Shown here: piece by piece, positions 33,129 through 46,000 of the stretch
Numbering within the stretch: position 1 is the stretch's first letter
Layout: every line of letters begins with the position of its first letter
DNA from: Thinopyrum elongatum
Taxonomy: Eukaryota; Streptophyta; Magnoliopsida; Poales; Poaceae
Reading direction: 5' to 3'
Assembly: GCA_011799875.1 (NCBI GenBank)
Contig: CM022297.1
Span: forward strand, 516,621,707 to 516,685,706
Length of the DNA: 64,000 nt
Translations under genes and position numbers: made by a program
The notes under the pieces: generated by a model
The model's input: the letters and a program-made list of their open reading frames with translations, nothing else
Told to the model about the DNA's origin: nothing
The model's database searches: none

Positions 33129-34729
33129 TGCTACCTCTTGAGCTTGCGTTGGTTTTTCCCTTGAAGAGGAAAGGGCGATGCAGCAAAGTAGAGTAAGTAT
33201 TTCCCTCAGTTTTGAGAACCAAGGTATCAATCCAGTAGGAGACAACGCGCAAGCCACCGAATACCTGCACAAACAAACAACAACTTGCACCCAAAGTGAT
33301 AACGGGGTTGTCAATCCCTTCACGGTTATTTGCAAAGTGAGATCTGATAGAGATGGATAAATGGTTAAGTAATATTTTTGGTATTTTTGGTTTATGGAAT
33401 GGAAAGTAAAAGATTGCAAAGAAAGTAAATAGGAAACTAAAATTGTAGATCGGAAACTTATATGATGGAAAGTAGAAGATTATATGATGGAAAGTAGACC
33501 CGGGGACCATAGGTTTCACTAGAGGCTTCTCTCAAGATATAAATTATTATGGTGGGTGAACAAATTACTACCGAGCAATTGATAGAAAAGCGCAAAGTTA
33601 TGACGATATCTAAGGCAATGATCATGAATATAGGCATCACGTCCGTGTCAAGTAGACCGAAACGATTCTGCATCTACTACTATTACTCCACACATCGACC
33701 GACTCCTGCCTGCATCTAGAGTATTAAGTTCATCAAGAACAGAGTAACGCATTAAGTAAGATGACATGATGTAGAGGAATTAACTCAAGCAATATGATGA
33801 AAACCCCATCTTTTTATCCTCAATGGCAACAATACAATATGTGCCTTGCTGTCCCTTCTCCCACTGGGAAAGGACACCGCAAGATTGAACCCAAAGCTAA
33901 GCACTTCTCCCATTGCAAGAAAAACCAATCTAGTTGGCCAAACCAAATCGATAGTTCGAAGAGACTTGCAAAGATATCAAATCATGCATAAAAGAATTCA
34001 GAGAAGATTCAAATAATATTCATAGATAAGCTGATCATAAATCCACAATTCATCAGATCTCGGCAAACACACCGCAAAAGAGTATTACATCGAATAGATC
34101 TCCAAGAACATCGAGGAGTACTTTTTATTGAGAATCAAAGAGAGAGAAAAAGCCATCTAGCTACTAGCTATGGACCCGTAGGTCTGAGGTAAACTACTCA
34201 CGCTTCATCGAAGAGGCAACGGTGTTGATGTAGAAGCCCTCCGTGATCGAATCCCCCTCCGGCAGGATGCCGGAAAAGGCCCCAAGATGGGAACTCACGG
34301 GTACAGAAGGTTGCGGTGGCGGAAAAGTGGTTTCGTGGCTCCCCTGATAGGTTTTGGGGTATTTGAGAATATATAGGCTAAAGAAATAGGTCGGTGGAGT
34401 CACGAGGGGCCCACAAGGGTGGGGGGCGCGCCCTCCAACCTTGTGGCCGCCTCGTGGCTTTCCTGACGTGCACTCCCAGTCCTCTGGATGTCTTCTGGTC
34501 CAAGAAAAATCATTGCGAAAGTTTCATTCCGTTTGGACTCCGTTTGGTATTCCTTTTCTGCGAAACTCTAAAACAAGGGAAAAAAACAGGAACTGGCACT
34601 GGGCTCTAGGTTAATAGGTTAGTCCCAAAAATCATATAAAATTGCATATTAATGCGTATAAAACATCCAAAACAGATAATATAATAGCATGGAACAATCA
34701 AAAATTATAGATACGTTGGAGACGTATCT
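33129..34729 (-). repeat. M1 5' LTR
   Basis: On the minus strand it starts AGATACGTCTCCAACG (34729) and ends GAGGTAGCA (33129). It is closely similar to the 3' LTR. Confidence 0.9.
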
Positions 34730-34915
34730 GCTGCCATGATGCACAGTTCAAACATGGGTATCCTGCCTTATTGGAGAAAAAGTAAAGGTTGCCAAAGAGG
34801 ACTAGTTGCCACGATGCGTAGTTCAAACATGGGTACCCTACCTTATTGGCGAAAAGTAAGGTTACAAAAGATGGCTAGTCACCATGATGCACATAAACAT
34901 GGGTATCCTGCTCAG
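34730..34915 (+). repeat. about 75-bp tandem repeat of X, right part
   Basis: The interrupted unit and two more imperfect copies follow (GACTAGTTGCCACGATGCG at about 34800, GGCTAGTCACCATGATGCAC at about 34873). The arrays on both sides of M1 are the same array once M1 is removed. Confidence 0.7.
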
Positions 34916-35735
34916 TTAAGATCATTGGAATAAAGCCGGCAGCTGTGGAAACTGGAGTCTTAGTTGTTTCACCTCAAAAGCCGTGTGTTGAGTCTTTATT
35001 CTTTGATCATTGGTCACTTGGGGGCTTCCAACTCATCGAGTTTAGCTACTAACATCCCTCTTGACCTGGCATATGCCATTATTATACTTGGTTATACCTG
35101 CCTGTTAGCTTGATGCTACACCAAAAAGGTCACCCAACTGTACTTTTGATAAGTCAATCACACTGATGCCTATTATGGACTATGTCGACCCTGAACTTAT
35201 CAAAGTTAAAACACCAGCTTAAGTCACGTGTGAGCCGGCTTATAGAGAGCGAGGATAAATCAAAAGAGGCTACAAGGCCTGCTTCCACGGAAAAGCAAAA
35301 CCTAGACTCGAGCCTCGAAAGGCAGTACTTTGTCGTGCCTCGAAAGCCGGCATTTAATTTAAATTTAAATTTTATTATATCTATATTATTTGGTTATTTT
35401 ACCAATTACTCTAAATTCTAACTTACCCATAAGTTATTATCAGTATATATATGGTGCTTATTTTTGCAGAAGCTGGCTTTATCTTTGAAATGCCGGGTGT
35501 CATATTATTCTCTTATGAGTTGCTCAAAGATTTCTATACCAAGATACTTTGCCGGTTTGTATTGCAACCACGACCCAGGATTAATTTCAAGCGCAAAGGC
35601 ATAACTCCAGGATATTCATACAAACGATAAATTACCGGTTTGCATTGCAACCATGGCCAAGGATTCATTCAAGCTGGTAAAAGTCCCGAGTCACCGCAAG
35701 CTAAGTGACCCAACAATTAGGGGCTACACTACTCG
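34916..35735. other. X internal non-coding region
   Basis: No family-level coding signal. It contains 'CTTGGGGGCT' words typical of grass gypsy 3' regions and AT-rich stretches near 35350-35450. Confidence 0.4.
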
Positions 35736-36125
35736 AAAGTTCATCAAGAAAAATTGCAAGTCCCAGGTTGCTGCAAGCACGACAACCCGGCACTTGGGGA
35801 CCACACTATCGAAAATACATCAGGAAAAATTGTAAGTCCCAGGTTGCTGCAGGCAAGACAACCCGACACTTGGGGGCTACACTATTTGATACTTCATAAT
35901 GAAAATTGAAAAGTCTGAGGCTGCTGCAGGCAAGACAACCCGGCACTTGGGGGCTACACTACTCGAAAGTTCACCAGGAAAAATTGTAAGTCCCAGGTTG
36001 CTGCAAGCAAGACAAATCGACACTTGAGGGCTACACTATTTGATACTTCATAATGAAAATTGATAAGTCCCAGGCTGCTGTAAGCAAAACAACCCGACAC
36101 TTGGGGGCTACACATTCAAGGTATT
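35736..36125 (+). repeat. tandem array, about 77-bp unit, five copies
   Basis: The unit begins AAGTCCCAGGTTGCTGCA and includes ACAACCCGGCACTTGGGGG and CTACACTA. Copies start near 35758, 35832, 35907, 35986 and 36065. The units alternate between two tails, 'CTCGAAAGTTCAYCAGG' and 'TTTGATACTTCATAATG'. Apparent small frames across it are repeat artefacts. Such arrays are common just upstream of the 3' LTR in Tat-like grass elements. Confidence 0.8.
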
Positions 36126-36607
36126 TTTCTATGCAAAGCACCAAGGCATCACGAGGTGATGAACTCGGAGCTTGGGTACTACAAGCAATATAGACATAAA
36201 GGGGAAACGCCTTCAAATTTTCAGTTGTGAACGAGCCGGGTCTCATATTCTTGTTGGAAGATTGCAAACTTTATCTCCTCCAAGCTATTCATAGAAACCC
36301 CAGAAGTCAGCTCAAACATTAGACGGATTTTTATTACTAATATTATTTTTAAGCCGAAACACAAGAAACCGGCTCAATGTCAGATGGGTCATTATTCCCA
36401 ATATTTTCCTGTGGGGAACCAACATGAGCAAGTTAATTGTGAAGTCGGACTGTTCATATGACAAATAGACCCGAACTTTTCTCGAGCCGGTTCATTGAAT
36501 AAACTGGTCATCTGAGCGAGCCAGTCCCTTAATGACTAATTATTTTTATTCCAGGAGCTTAGAATGAATGCACGCCAAGCCTGTATTCAAACTAACCTGG
36601 GGGCTAA
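36126..36607. other. X 3' non-coding region and polypurine tract
   Basis: No coding signal. It ends ACCTGGGGGCTAA just before the LTR-like start at 36608. Confidence 0.45.
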
Positions 36608-36621
36608 TGTCGAGGGAGTTA

Positions 36622-36813
36622 TGATACGCCTCCAACGTATCTATAATTTTTTATTGTTCCATGCTATTATATTATCAATCTTGGATGTTTTATATACATT
36701 TAACAGCAACTATATATTATTTCTTGGGACTAAACTATTGACATAGTGCCCAGTGCCTGTTGCTGTTTTTTGCTTGTTTTTTACTTTACAGAATATCAAT
36801 ACCAAACGAACTC
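36622..36813 (+). repeat. Athila-like LTR P1, segment 1
   Basis: It starts TGATACGCCTCCAACGTATC, breaks X's 3' LTR, and stops at AACTC (36809-36813), the target of M2. Confidence 0.85.
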
Positions 36814-38402
36814 TGATGTCACTTGAACTACGTCGGTATTTCCCCAAAGACGAAGGCATGATGCAGCATAGCTACGATAGGTATTTCCCTCATTTATGAA
36901 ATCAAGGTATCAATCCAGTAGGAGAACCAAGCAACACTATGTAAATGGTACCTGCACACAAAGAACAAATAGTTGCAACCCGACGATTAGGAGGGGTTGT
37001 CAATCCCTCTACGGGTAGTGGTGCCAGAAATTGTCAAGTTGACGGGATAAAAATTGTGTAGATTGGATAAATAGATCTCGATAAAACACGAAATAAAATA
37101 AATAAAATGCAGCAAGGTATTTTTGGGTTTTTGGAATAATAGATCTGAAAACAAAAGCGAATAAAAATAGATCTCAAAGCAAATATGATAAAGAATAGAC
37201 CCGGGGGCGGTAGATTTCACTAGTGGCTTCTCTCGAGAAAATAGCATACGGTGGGTAAACAAATTAATATTGGGAAATTGATAGAACATCAAATGATTAT
37301 TACCATATCTAGGCAATGATCATTATATAGGCATCACGTCCAAGCTTTGTAGACCGACTCCTGCCTGCATCTACTACTATTACTCCACACATCGACCGCT
37401 ATCCAGCATGCATCTAGTGTATTAACTTCATGGAGAAACGGAGTAATGCAATAAGAATGATAACATAATGTTGACAAGATCTATTCATGTAGGAATAACC
37501 CCCATCTTGTTATCCTTAATAGCAACGATACATGCCTGTCTTGCTACCCCTTCTGTCACTGGGAAAGAACACCACACGATCGAACCCATCACAAAGCACC
37601 TCTTCCCATGGCAAGAAAAATCAATCTAGTTGGCCTAACTAAACAAAAGATTCGAAGAAGGAATACGAGGCTATAAGTAATCATGCATAAAAGAGATCAA
37701 AGAACTCAAATAACTTTCATGGATATAGATCTGATCATAAACTCAAAGTTCATCGGATCCCAACAAACACACCGCAAAAGAGTTACATCAAATAGATCTC
37801 CAAGAGACCATTGTATTGAGAATCAAAAAGAGAGAAGAAGCCATCTAGCTACTGCCTACGGACTCGTAGGCCTACAATGAACTACTCACACACCATCGGA
37901 CAGGCACCAATGAGGATGACGAACGCATCCGTGATCGTGTCCAGATTGGATCTCGTGGTTCTGGAACTTGAGGCGGCTGGAATTGTGTTTTGTCGCCTCT
38001 CCTAGGGTTTCTAGAATATTTGGGTATTTATAGGGAGAAGAGGCGGTGCGGGAGGCCACCGAGGTGGGCACAACCCACCAGGGCGCGCCTGGGCCCCCAA
38101 GCGCGCCCAGGTGGGTTGTGCCCCCCTCGGGGCACCCCTCTGGTAATTCTCTGGCCCATGTTGTTCCTTCTGGTCCATAAAAATTCTCCAAAAAGTTTCG
38201 CTGCGTTTGGACTCCGTTTGGTACTGATTTTCTACGAAGTAAAAAACAAGCAAAAAATCAGCAACTGGCACCGGGCACTATGTCAATAGGTTAGTCCCAA
38301 AAAATGATATAAAGTTGCTATAAAATGATTGTAAAACATCCAAGAATGATAATATAATAGCATGGAATAAGCAAAAATTATAGATACGTTGGAGACGTAT
38401 CA
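36814..38402 (-). repeat. M2 3' LTR (1,589 bp)
   Basis: On the minus strand it starts TGATACGTCTCCAACG (38402) and ends AAGTGACATCA (36814). Confidence 0.9.
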
Positions 38403-40828
38403 TCATCCCCAAGCTTAATTCCTACTCGTCCTCGAGTAGGTAAATGATAAAAACAGAATTTTTGATGTGGAATGCTGCCTAACATGTTCATCACATATTA
38501 TTTTCTTTTGTAGCATGGACATCTGGACTTTTGTATGGTTCAAATCAATAGTCTAGTTTTGACATCAAGATTTCAATACTCAAGTATATCAACAAGCAAC
38601 CATGTCTTTCAAAATATCAACATTAAAGAAAGTTATCCCTAGACCATCATGCTCAATCATTGGTCCATTCATGAAACACACTCGCATATTAGCTACACCC
38701 AATGCTCAAGTACGATCATAGTCCCCCTTAATTGGTGCTTTATGAGAGAAGATGGAGACTCAAATAAAAATAAAACTTGCATAAAGTAAATAGATAGGCC
38801 CTTCGCAGAGGGAAGTAGGGATTTGTAGAAGTGCCAGAGCTCAAAGCTTAAATTGAGAGATAAAATTTTTGAGAGGCATACTTTTCCCATCAACGAAAAC
38901 GACCGAGTAATTCCCAACACTTTCCATGCTAGATATATCATAGGCGGTTCCCAAACAGAAAATAAAGTTTATTCCTTTTTCCACCATTCTTTCACAATCC
39001 ATGGCTAGCCGTATCCACGGGTGCCCTCCGTACAAACACTTTCCAAGGAATTTATTATTTGTCAACATAAAGTAAATTTATTTTTCATTTCGGGACTGGG
39101 CATCCCTATTACTGATGCATCTTGTGCAATGACAAGTGAATAAACACTCATCTTGAGAATAACACATCTAGCATGGAAAATATTAGCGACCCCTTGCCGC
39201 TTCGTGAGCGCTACGGGCACACAAAAAGGAAATTTATTTTGAAAATTAGAGATGGCACATACAAATTTGCTTAGAATGGCATGCAAATACCGCATATAGG
39301 TGGGTATGGTGGACTCATGTGGCAAAACTGGGTTTAAAGATTTTGGATCCACAAGTAGTATTTCTACTTAGTACAAGTGGAGGCTAGAAAAAGATTGAGA
39401 AGCAACCAACCAAGAAACGAAAAATCACATAAGCGAGCATTAAGCATAGCTAACACCGAATAATGCACCACAAGTAGGATGTAATTTCATTGCATAACTA
39501 TTGACTTTCGTGCTTACATAGGGAATCACAAACCTTAACACCAATATTCTTACTAAAGCATAATTACTCACCAACATGACTCACATATCACTATCATCAT
39601 ATCTCAAAGCTATTACAAAGAATCAAGTTTATTTTGTCCAATGATCTTCATGAAAGTTTTTATTATATCCCTCTTGAATATCTATCACTTTGGGACTAGT
39701 TTCATATATTGTAATTGTTTTTGACAAGGTCAAACAAATCTAAGTGAAGAACATGAGCATAAATTTTTTCGTCTCTCAAAATAATATAAGTGAAGCATGA
39801 GAGAATTTATTCAAAATTACTAACTCTCAAATAAATCTAAGTGAAGCATGAGAGCATTTCTTCAAAAATATTAAAGCTCACCGTGCTCAAAAAGATATAA
39901 GTGAAGCACTAGAGCAATTCCATAGCTCAAAATTTTTAAGTGAAGCATAAAGAGCAATTCTAACAAATCATAGCATAATTTTGGCTCTCTCAAATAGGTG
40001 TGTCCAGCAAGGATACTTGTGACAAACTAAAAATCAAAACAAGCAAAGACTCATATAATACAAGACGCTCCAAGCAAAACTCATGATATGTGATAAATAA
40101 AAATATAGCTCCAAGTAAAATACCGATGGTCGTTAGAAGAAAGAAGGGATGCATGCCTTTCGGGGCATCCCCAAGCTTAGTTTCTTGGTTATCCTTGAAT
40201 ATTAACTTGGGGTGCCATGGGACATCCCCAATCTTAGGATTTTCTTACTCCTATTGCTTCATCCATCATGATCTCACCCAAAACTTGAAAACTTCAATCA
40301 CACAAAACTTAACAAAACCTTCGTGAGATCTGTTAGTATAAGAAAACCAATCTTTACTTTAATTACTGTAGAAAACCCATTAAAATTTTGTTATTGCATT
40401 ATATCTAATGTATTCTAACTTTACCATGGCTTATACCCCCCGATACAATCCATAAATTCATCAAAATAAGCACACAATGCAAAGAAAACAGAATCTGTCA
40501 AAAATAGAACAGTCTGTAAATATGCGAATTGTTTTCATACTTATGTAACTCCAAAACCTCTGAAAAATTAGGACAACAGGGGAAATTTGTATGTCAATAT
40601 TTTTTAAGAAATTCAGAATTTTTCGTTGCTTCTATGAATTTAAACAATTCTGTTACTGGATACAAAAGTTTCTGTTACTCAACAAGATCAAATCAACTAT
40701 CACCAAAGCTATCCCAAAGGCTTAACTTGGCACAAACACTAACTAAAACATAAAAAACACAATCATAACAAAGACATAATTGTGCAAAAACTTAAGAACA
40801 TAAAGAAAAAGGCAAAAATAAATTTTAT
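38403..40828. other. M2 non-coding 3' region
   Basis: The minus strand holds the polypurine tract AAGCTTGGGGATGA (38416-38403) and an internal second copy of it near 40164-40180. The stem-loop array is at 39730-39965. Short frames at 38693-39352 are also seen, diverged, at 52800-53424 in P2, so they mark a conserved non-coding block rather than a gene. Confidence 0.6.
39730..39965 (-). repeat. stem-loop repeat array in M2
   Basis: Four to five imperfect units of about 55-60 bp share the core AAGTGAAGCA, read on the plus strand. Each unit is bracketed by complementary arms: CTCTCA...TGAGAG twice, TGCTC...GAGCA once, GCTC...GAGC once. Confidence 0.75.
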
Positions 40829-41699
40829 TCATTGGGTTGCCTCCCAACAAGCTCTTTCTTTATAGCCATTAAGATAGGCTTGAGATTCTGATGATGCTCT
40901 CATAAAAGGCAAGAATTGAAGCACAAAGAGAGCATCATAATACATGTGACAAACACATTTAAGTATAACATACTTTCGATGCATAGGGATTTTATAAGCA
41001 AACAAATTATCAAGACAAGAAATATATAGCATATGCAAGGAAGAAGAAAGAAACAATAGCAATCTCAACATAACAAGAGGTAAATTAGTAACATGAAAAT
41101 TTCTACAACCATATTTTCCTCTCTCATAATAATTACTTGTAGGGTCATAAACAAATTCAACAATATAGCTATCATATAAAATTTTCTCTTCATGATCCAC
41201 ATGCATAAAAGTTTTATAATCTTCCAAGATAGTGGGATTAACATCAACTAAAGTCATGACCTCTCCAAACCCACTTTCATCAAAAAAAATCATAAGATTG
41301 AACACTCTCCAAATATGTGGGATTATTTTTACCTAAAGTTGATGATCTTCCAAACCCACTTTCAATATTATTGCAAACATTATTATCAATAGCATAATCA
41401 TCATGAGGCTTAAATAAATTTTCAAGATCATAAGAAGAATCACCCCAATCATGATCATTGCAATAAGTAGTGGACATAGCAAAATTAGCATCCCCAAGCT
41501 TGGGGTTTTGCATATTATTAGCACAATTGACATTAATATAATTTATAGTAAAATCATTGCAATCATGCTTTTCATTCAAGGAGCTATCATGAATCACTTC
41601 ATAAATTTCTTCATCACAATTTTCAGATTCACGAACCTCAAGCAAAACTCCGTAAAGATAATCTAGTGCACTCAACTCACTAAGCAATTGGTTCATCAT
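40829..41699 (-). pseudogene. orphan ORF of M2, unknown protein, frameshifted
   Basis: On the minus strand it starts at MMNQLLSELSALDYLYGVLL (ATG at 41699) and runs acidic and Asn-rich (NYINVNCANNMQNPKLGDAN) to a frame change at about 41290-41305. The second frame continues with DESGFGEVMTLVDVNPTILE and a Cys/Tyr/His-containing region (YYERGKYGCRNFHV), then a hydrophobic Leu/Ser-rich stretch (LPLVMLRLLLFLSSSLHML) that could be a membrane segment. It ends at 40829. No gag, protease or pol motif is present. The ESGFGEVMTL words echo the KSGIGEVKTL and KSGFEEVKTL words of the M1 and P2 proteins, so part may derive from the same polyprotein. Function unknown. Confidence 0.6.
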
Positions 41700-41967
41700 G
41701 ATTGGAGCTTTTAAAAAGATTAGAAAGTGGATGGGGATCCATGTAAATAGATTTTTAGCAAGCAAAGATGCAAGCATATAGAAGGCACATGGCAACACAA
41801 GCAAACAAAAGATCTGACGAGAAAAAGGCGAACGAAAAAGAGAAGTCAAATAAAATGGCAAATTTTGTGAAGTGGGGGAGATGAAAATGAGAGGCAAATG
41901 GCAAATAATGTAAATTGCAAGGAGATGAGATTTTTGATTCGGAACCTGATAGATGTTGATGATGTCT

Positions 41968-41984
41968 CCCCAGCAATGGCGCCA
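41968..41984 (-). other. M2 primer-binding site, Asp-tRNA type
   Basis: The minus strand reads TGGCGCCATTGCTGGGG, 11 bases from the LTR end at 41996, with two differences from the M1 site. Confidence 0.85.
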
Positions 41985-41995
41985 AAAATTCCTTT

Positions 41996-43041
41996 TGATG
42001 TCGCTTGAACTACATCGGTATTTCCCCAAAGAGGAAGGGATGATGCAGCACAGATACGGTAGGTATTTCCCTCAGTTATGAAACCAAGGTATCAATCCAG
42101 TAGGAGAACCAAGCAACAGTATGTAAACGGTACATGCACACAAAGAACAAATACTTGCAACCCGACGATTAGGAGGGGTTGTCAATCCCTCTACGGGTAG
42201 CGGTGCCAGAAATTGTCAAGTTGACGGGATAAAAATTATGTAGATTGGATAAATAGATATCAATAAAATGCAAAATAAAACAAATAACAAAAAAAGTGCA
42301 TCAAGGTATTTTTGGGTTTTTGGAATAATAGATCCAAAAACAAAAGCGTATAAAAATAGATCTCAAAGCAAATATGATAAAGAATAGACCCGGGGGCCGT
42401 AGATTTCACTAGTGGCTTCTCTCGAAAAAATAGCATACGGTGGGTAAAAAAATTACTGTTGGGCAATTGATAGAACATCAAATAATTATGATGATATCCA
42501 GGCAATGATCATTATATAGGCATCACGTCACGGATTAGTAGGCCGACTCCTGCCTGCATCTACTACTATTACTCCACACATCGACCGCTATCCAGCATGC
42601 ATCTAGTGTATTAAGTTCATGGAGAAACAGAGTAATGCAATAAGAACGATGACATGATGTAGACGAGATCTATTCATGTAGGAATAGCACCCATCTTGTT
42701 ATCCTTAATAGCAACGATACATGCGTGTCTTGCTTCCCCTTCTGTCACTGGGAAAGAACACCGCATGATCGAACCCATCACAAAGCACGTCTTCCCATGG
42801 CAAGAAAAATTGATCTAGTTGGCCTAACTAAACCAAAGATTCAAATAAGAAATACGAGGCTATAAGTAATCATGCATAAAAGAGATCAAAGAACTCAAAT
42901 AACTTTCATGGATATAGATCTGATCATAAACTCAAAGTTCATCGGATCCCAACAAACACACCGCAAAAGAGTTACATCAAATAGATCTCCAAGAGACCAT
43001 TGTATTGAGAATCAAAAAGAGAGAAGAAGCCATCTAGCTAC
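41996..43041 (-). repeat. M2 5' LTR, left segment
   Basis: It matches the 3' LTR (36814 onward) up to CCATCTAGCTAC, where solo LTR S2 interrupts it. Confidence 0.9.
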
Positions 43042-46000
43042 TGTGACATCCTGGATTTTGCCCTCTTTCTTTTTCTGGATTTTCCTGCCATTTGAATTTG
43101 AATTTGGGTTTTTTTTAATCAAATCACTTGGAGTTAAACACTTGGGCATGTCCTTGATTTTCACCCAAGTGACCCATCCCTCTCATAATCATAATTTCCT
43201 CTCTGATATATCCCAAAATGGCCCAAGGAATATTTCTCATAAATGAAAAATATTCATTTTCCTCTCTGAAAATCAATTCAGCAACATATGCTCCAAAGCA
43301 ACCCTCATTTTTCTTGCTCCCAAAAATCTGAGAAAATTCCCAAATATTCTTTGGACCTTGGCACACCTCCTTGTGCAAAAATATTTCATAATTATTTGGA
43401 ATATTTTTGCTACAAAAAATATTTTCAGTTCTGACCTCAAAATGCAGTTTCTATAGGAAGTATATTATTCCTTGATCCAATGAGGCTGATTTTTCTTGAG
43501 CTTCATTAACCTCCTAATGAAACCCTAACCCCAAGAGATTAGCCCTAAACTCCTTCTAGAACCTCTCCAAAAATAGTGCCCAAACTTATGTCCAGAAACT
43601 TGCTAATGATCTCTTGTTCAATCCGGTCGGCCTGGGAGTGTGCCATCTCGTCTCCTAGACTAAACACTGCACGGACAACACACTGGACACGGTTTGGCAT
43701 CGCTTGGGCGTCGGTTTGGCCTAGCTAGTGTGGTGACCGTGTGTGGACATGGGCCCTGGCACGCATTCGACACGCTCTGCGCTGCGCCCAAGCCCCTGTT
43801 CAGCGCGTGCCCGTCTCAGCGCTCGCCGCGGACTGCCGCACCGCGCCACCAGCCTCGACTCATCGCGCTTGACCTCTCCCTGGCGCTCGCCGACATCGGA
43901 GCAGCCGCGGCGGGCACGGGCACGACGCGGCCAAAGCCACAGTGCACCCGTGCCACTGTCTTCGTCCGCGCCCGCGTTCTTGTGCTTGTCCGCAAGCTCC
44001 ACAGTTGCCGCGTGATCGCTGAGCCCTCTCGACCCCTCCCTGGCACTCCTCGTCGCCGTGCGCCGCCGTCCAGAGAGCTCTGGCGGAGCTGAGAACCCCC
44101 AACCCCCTCCGCCTACAAATACTGAACCCCTGGCCTCTCCGAGTTCATCCATCCACTCCGCCATCCACCACAAGCAGTAGAGGAGCCACAGCCCGGCCGG
44201 GCAGGCCTCGGGCCGCCGTCCTCAAGCTCGAGCTCACCGGCTATCTCCTCTGCTTGCCCCCACCTCTCCACCACTCCTCGAGCTCCAGCTTCTCTTCAGG
44301 CGACTCCCTGGTGGTCCGTTGGTGCCAGCTAACCCTGTTGGAGCCCCTGGAATTGCCTCCTCCCGCCGTCTTCTTCATCTCCGGCGAGATCCGACCGTAG
44401 CCGCCGCTTGAGACATTGGTTCCGAGCTGCTCTGGTCACCTCTCGCCAAGCCACAGGTACAGGCAGGTGCGCCGTGACCTCCTCTATCCATCCCTCCCTC
44501 TCAAATCGCCCGATGATCCCTCCTCGCCGGCGTGAGCTCCGACGGAGCACCGCCACCCCTCTGTATCTCTCTCCCTCTCTCCACACCCGATAGGCGGGGC
44601 CCACTGTCAGCCTCTCCACTCGCGCCCGAAGCGGTACGAGTGGAGGCGTATTCTCAGAATACGTGTTCGACGTCACCCCCCCTGGTTTCTTTTATTTGAA
44701 TTCAAATATTTTGACCAGAAACTTTGACCAGCCACAACTTTTTAACCATAAGTCCAAATAAATTGATTCTTTTTGCATTATGTTTTTGTTGAAATTCTCT
44801 GGCAGCACACCAAAGATGAGATTTTTCTCTGTTGCCTAGAATTTCTGGTGAATTTCAGAAGTGTTCTTGATTTTTTCTTTTTATTGTTTTAATTGTTTTC
44901 AGAGGGAGAAGCTTGTCTTGAAGAAAACCAGGAGGAGTGTGAACCTCCTCTGCACTAAGGCAAGCCACACCAACATATGCATGGTGTCACTTCAATATTT
45001 ATGATTTTTCCAACTTGAATATGAGTTATTTCATGCATTTAATTAATTAAATGAATATTGCATATGCTAGTTACTTTGTCCTGGTTGAAATGCTTAGGTT
45101 ACAGTAGTATTTGAATGCATGGACTAGTATGAGGCAGTAGAAGTAGTTTTGATTGTGTTGTTATGCTTTTGGATATGATCGGTAGCATTTTCTTTATGTG
45201 AGTTATTGATTTTCATATATTATGGCATAACTAAAGTGATGAGTGTTAAAACCAGTGAAGTAAAACCAGTGAAGCTTAATGATGACTAGTGCAAGTAGAA
45301 ACTTTGATGATGTGGATCTGTTTATTTTAAGTGTTATGTGATGCATGTCGGATAGTTGCATGTTCATGGCTTAATGTGACTCGAGTTATTTTTATTTCAA
45401 GTTAAACCTGATGTTAATTCAACGTGAACATAATGTTGATTGAGTCATGGTGCCACTGAATCGAGTTTTCCCGGTGCAACCACATTTGTCTTTATGGGAA
45501 GGCCGTTATTCAGCCCATTGTCATGCCTCTGGTCGGTACCTCCAACGAGGGAAGGTTATGGGCGTGCGGTACCCTGGCCCGGTAAGCAGACATAACCTTG
45601 TGTGCCCAATTGTTGTTATGGAACCTTGTCCCCGTTTGGGACCGTTTAAGTTTTGCCACGACGGTGGCCGAGATGTCTTTGGTAGACACGGGGCCACCCA
45701 TGACTTATCCCAGAGGGGAGTTGGTCGGAGTGGCCGGGAGAGTGTCATGGCAATGGGAGGGTTCTGTCGGAATGCCGTTGGTCCACCCGAATGGGAGTGC
45801 GAGGCCATGGATTCCGTGATGTGGGTACAGTGTGCTAACCTCTGCAGAGTGTTCATTAAATCTATCGATAGCCGCGTCCTCGGTTACGGACATAGCTCGT
45901 AAGTAAGTCACACCATGGATCAACATGATTAAGTAATCTTGCACATTAAATTTATATGCTTGGCACTGGGTAAGTGATGAGATTTGTGAGATCATGAGAT

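Larger units (their letters stand above)
26437..34729 (-). mobile_element. M1: Athila-like gypsy element, gag-protease type, non-autonomous
   Basis: Minus-strand element with 5' LTR 33129-34729 (1,601 bp) and 3' LTR 26437-28044 (1,608 bp), flanked by GCTGC (26432-26436 and 34730-34734). The primer-binding site and polypurine tract are both recognisable. The first LTR base is mutated (AGATACG for TGATACG). It codes for gag and protease only. No RT or integrase lies between the protease and the 3' LTR, where about 2.7 kb is non-coding. Confidence 0.92.
26238..36621 (+). mobile_element. element X: decayed gypsy-like element hosting M1
   Basis: The left end starts TGTCGGGGGAGTTA at 26238. The same 14-mer with one change (TGTCGAGGGAGTTA) occurs at 36608, directly after a polypurine-like CCTGGGGGCTAA, so 36608 looks like the start of X's 3' LTR. 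That LTR is cut at 36622 by the Athila-like LTR P1. What remains of X outside M1 is two tandem-repeat regions and no coding frame. A 5' LTR length and primer site cannot be defined, so the element call is tentative. Confidence 0.45.

Noticed and set aside
35736..36125. CRISPR-like array
   Set aside because: Units are contiguous and diverged with no unique spacers, and the context is a plant retroelement.
38693..39352. Two small minus frames in M2 resembling 52800-53424 in P2
   Set aside because: Both are in a shared non-coding block. The frames are short and interrupted differently, so shared ancestry of DNA explains the similarity.
43694..44173. Possible host exon in a GC-rich stretch
   Set aside because: It lies inside solo LTR S2, has open frames on both strands and matches no protein family I recognise.
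45447..45902. 151-codon frame in S2
   Set aside because: No domain, not preceded by a promoter-like context, and within an LTR tail.
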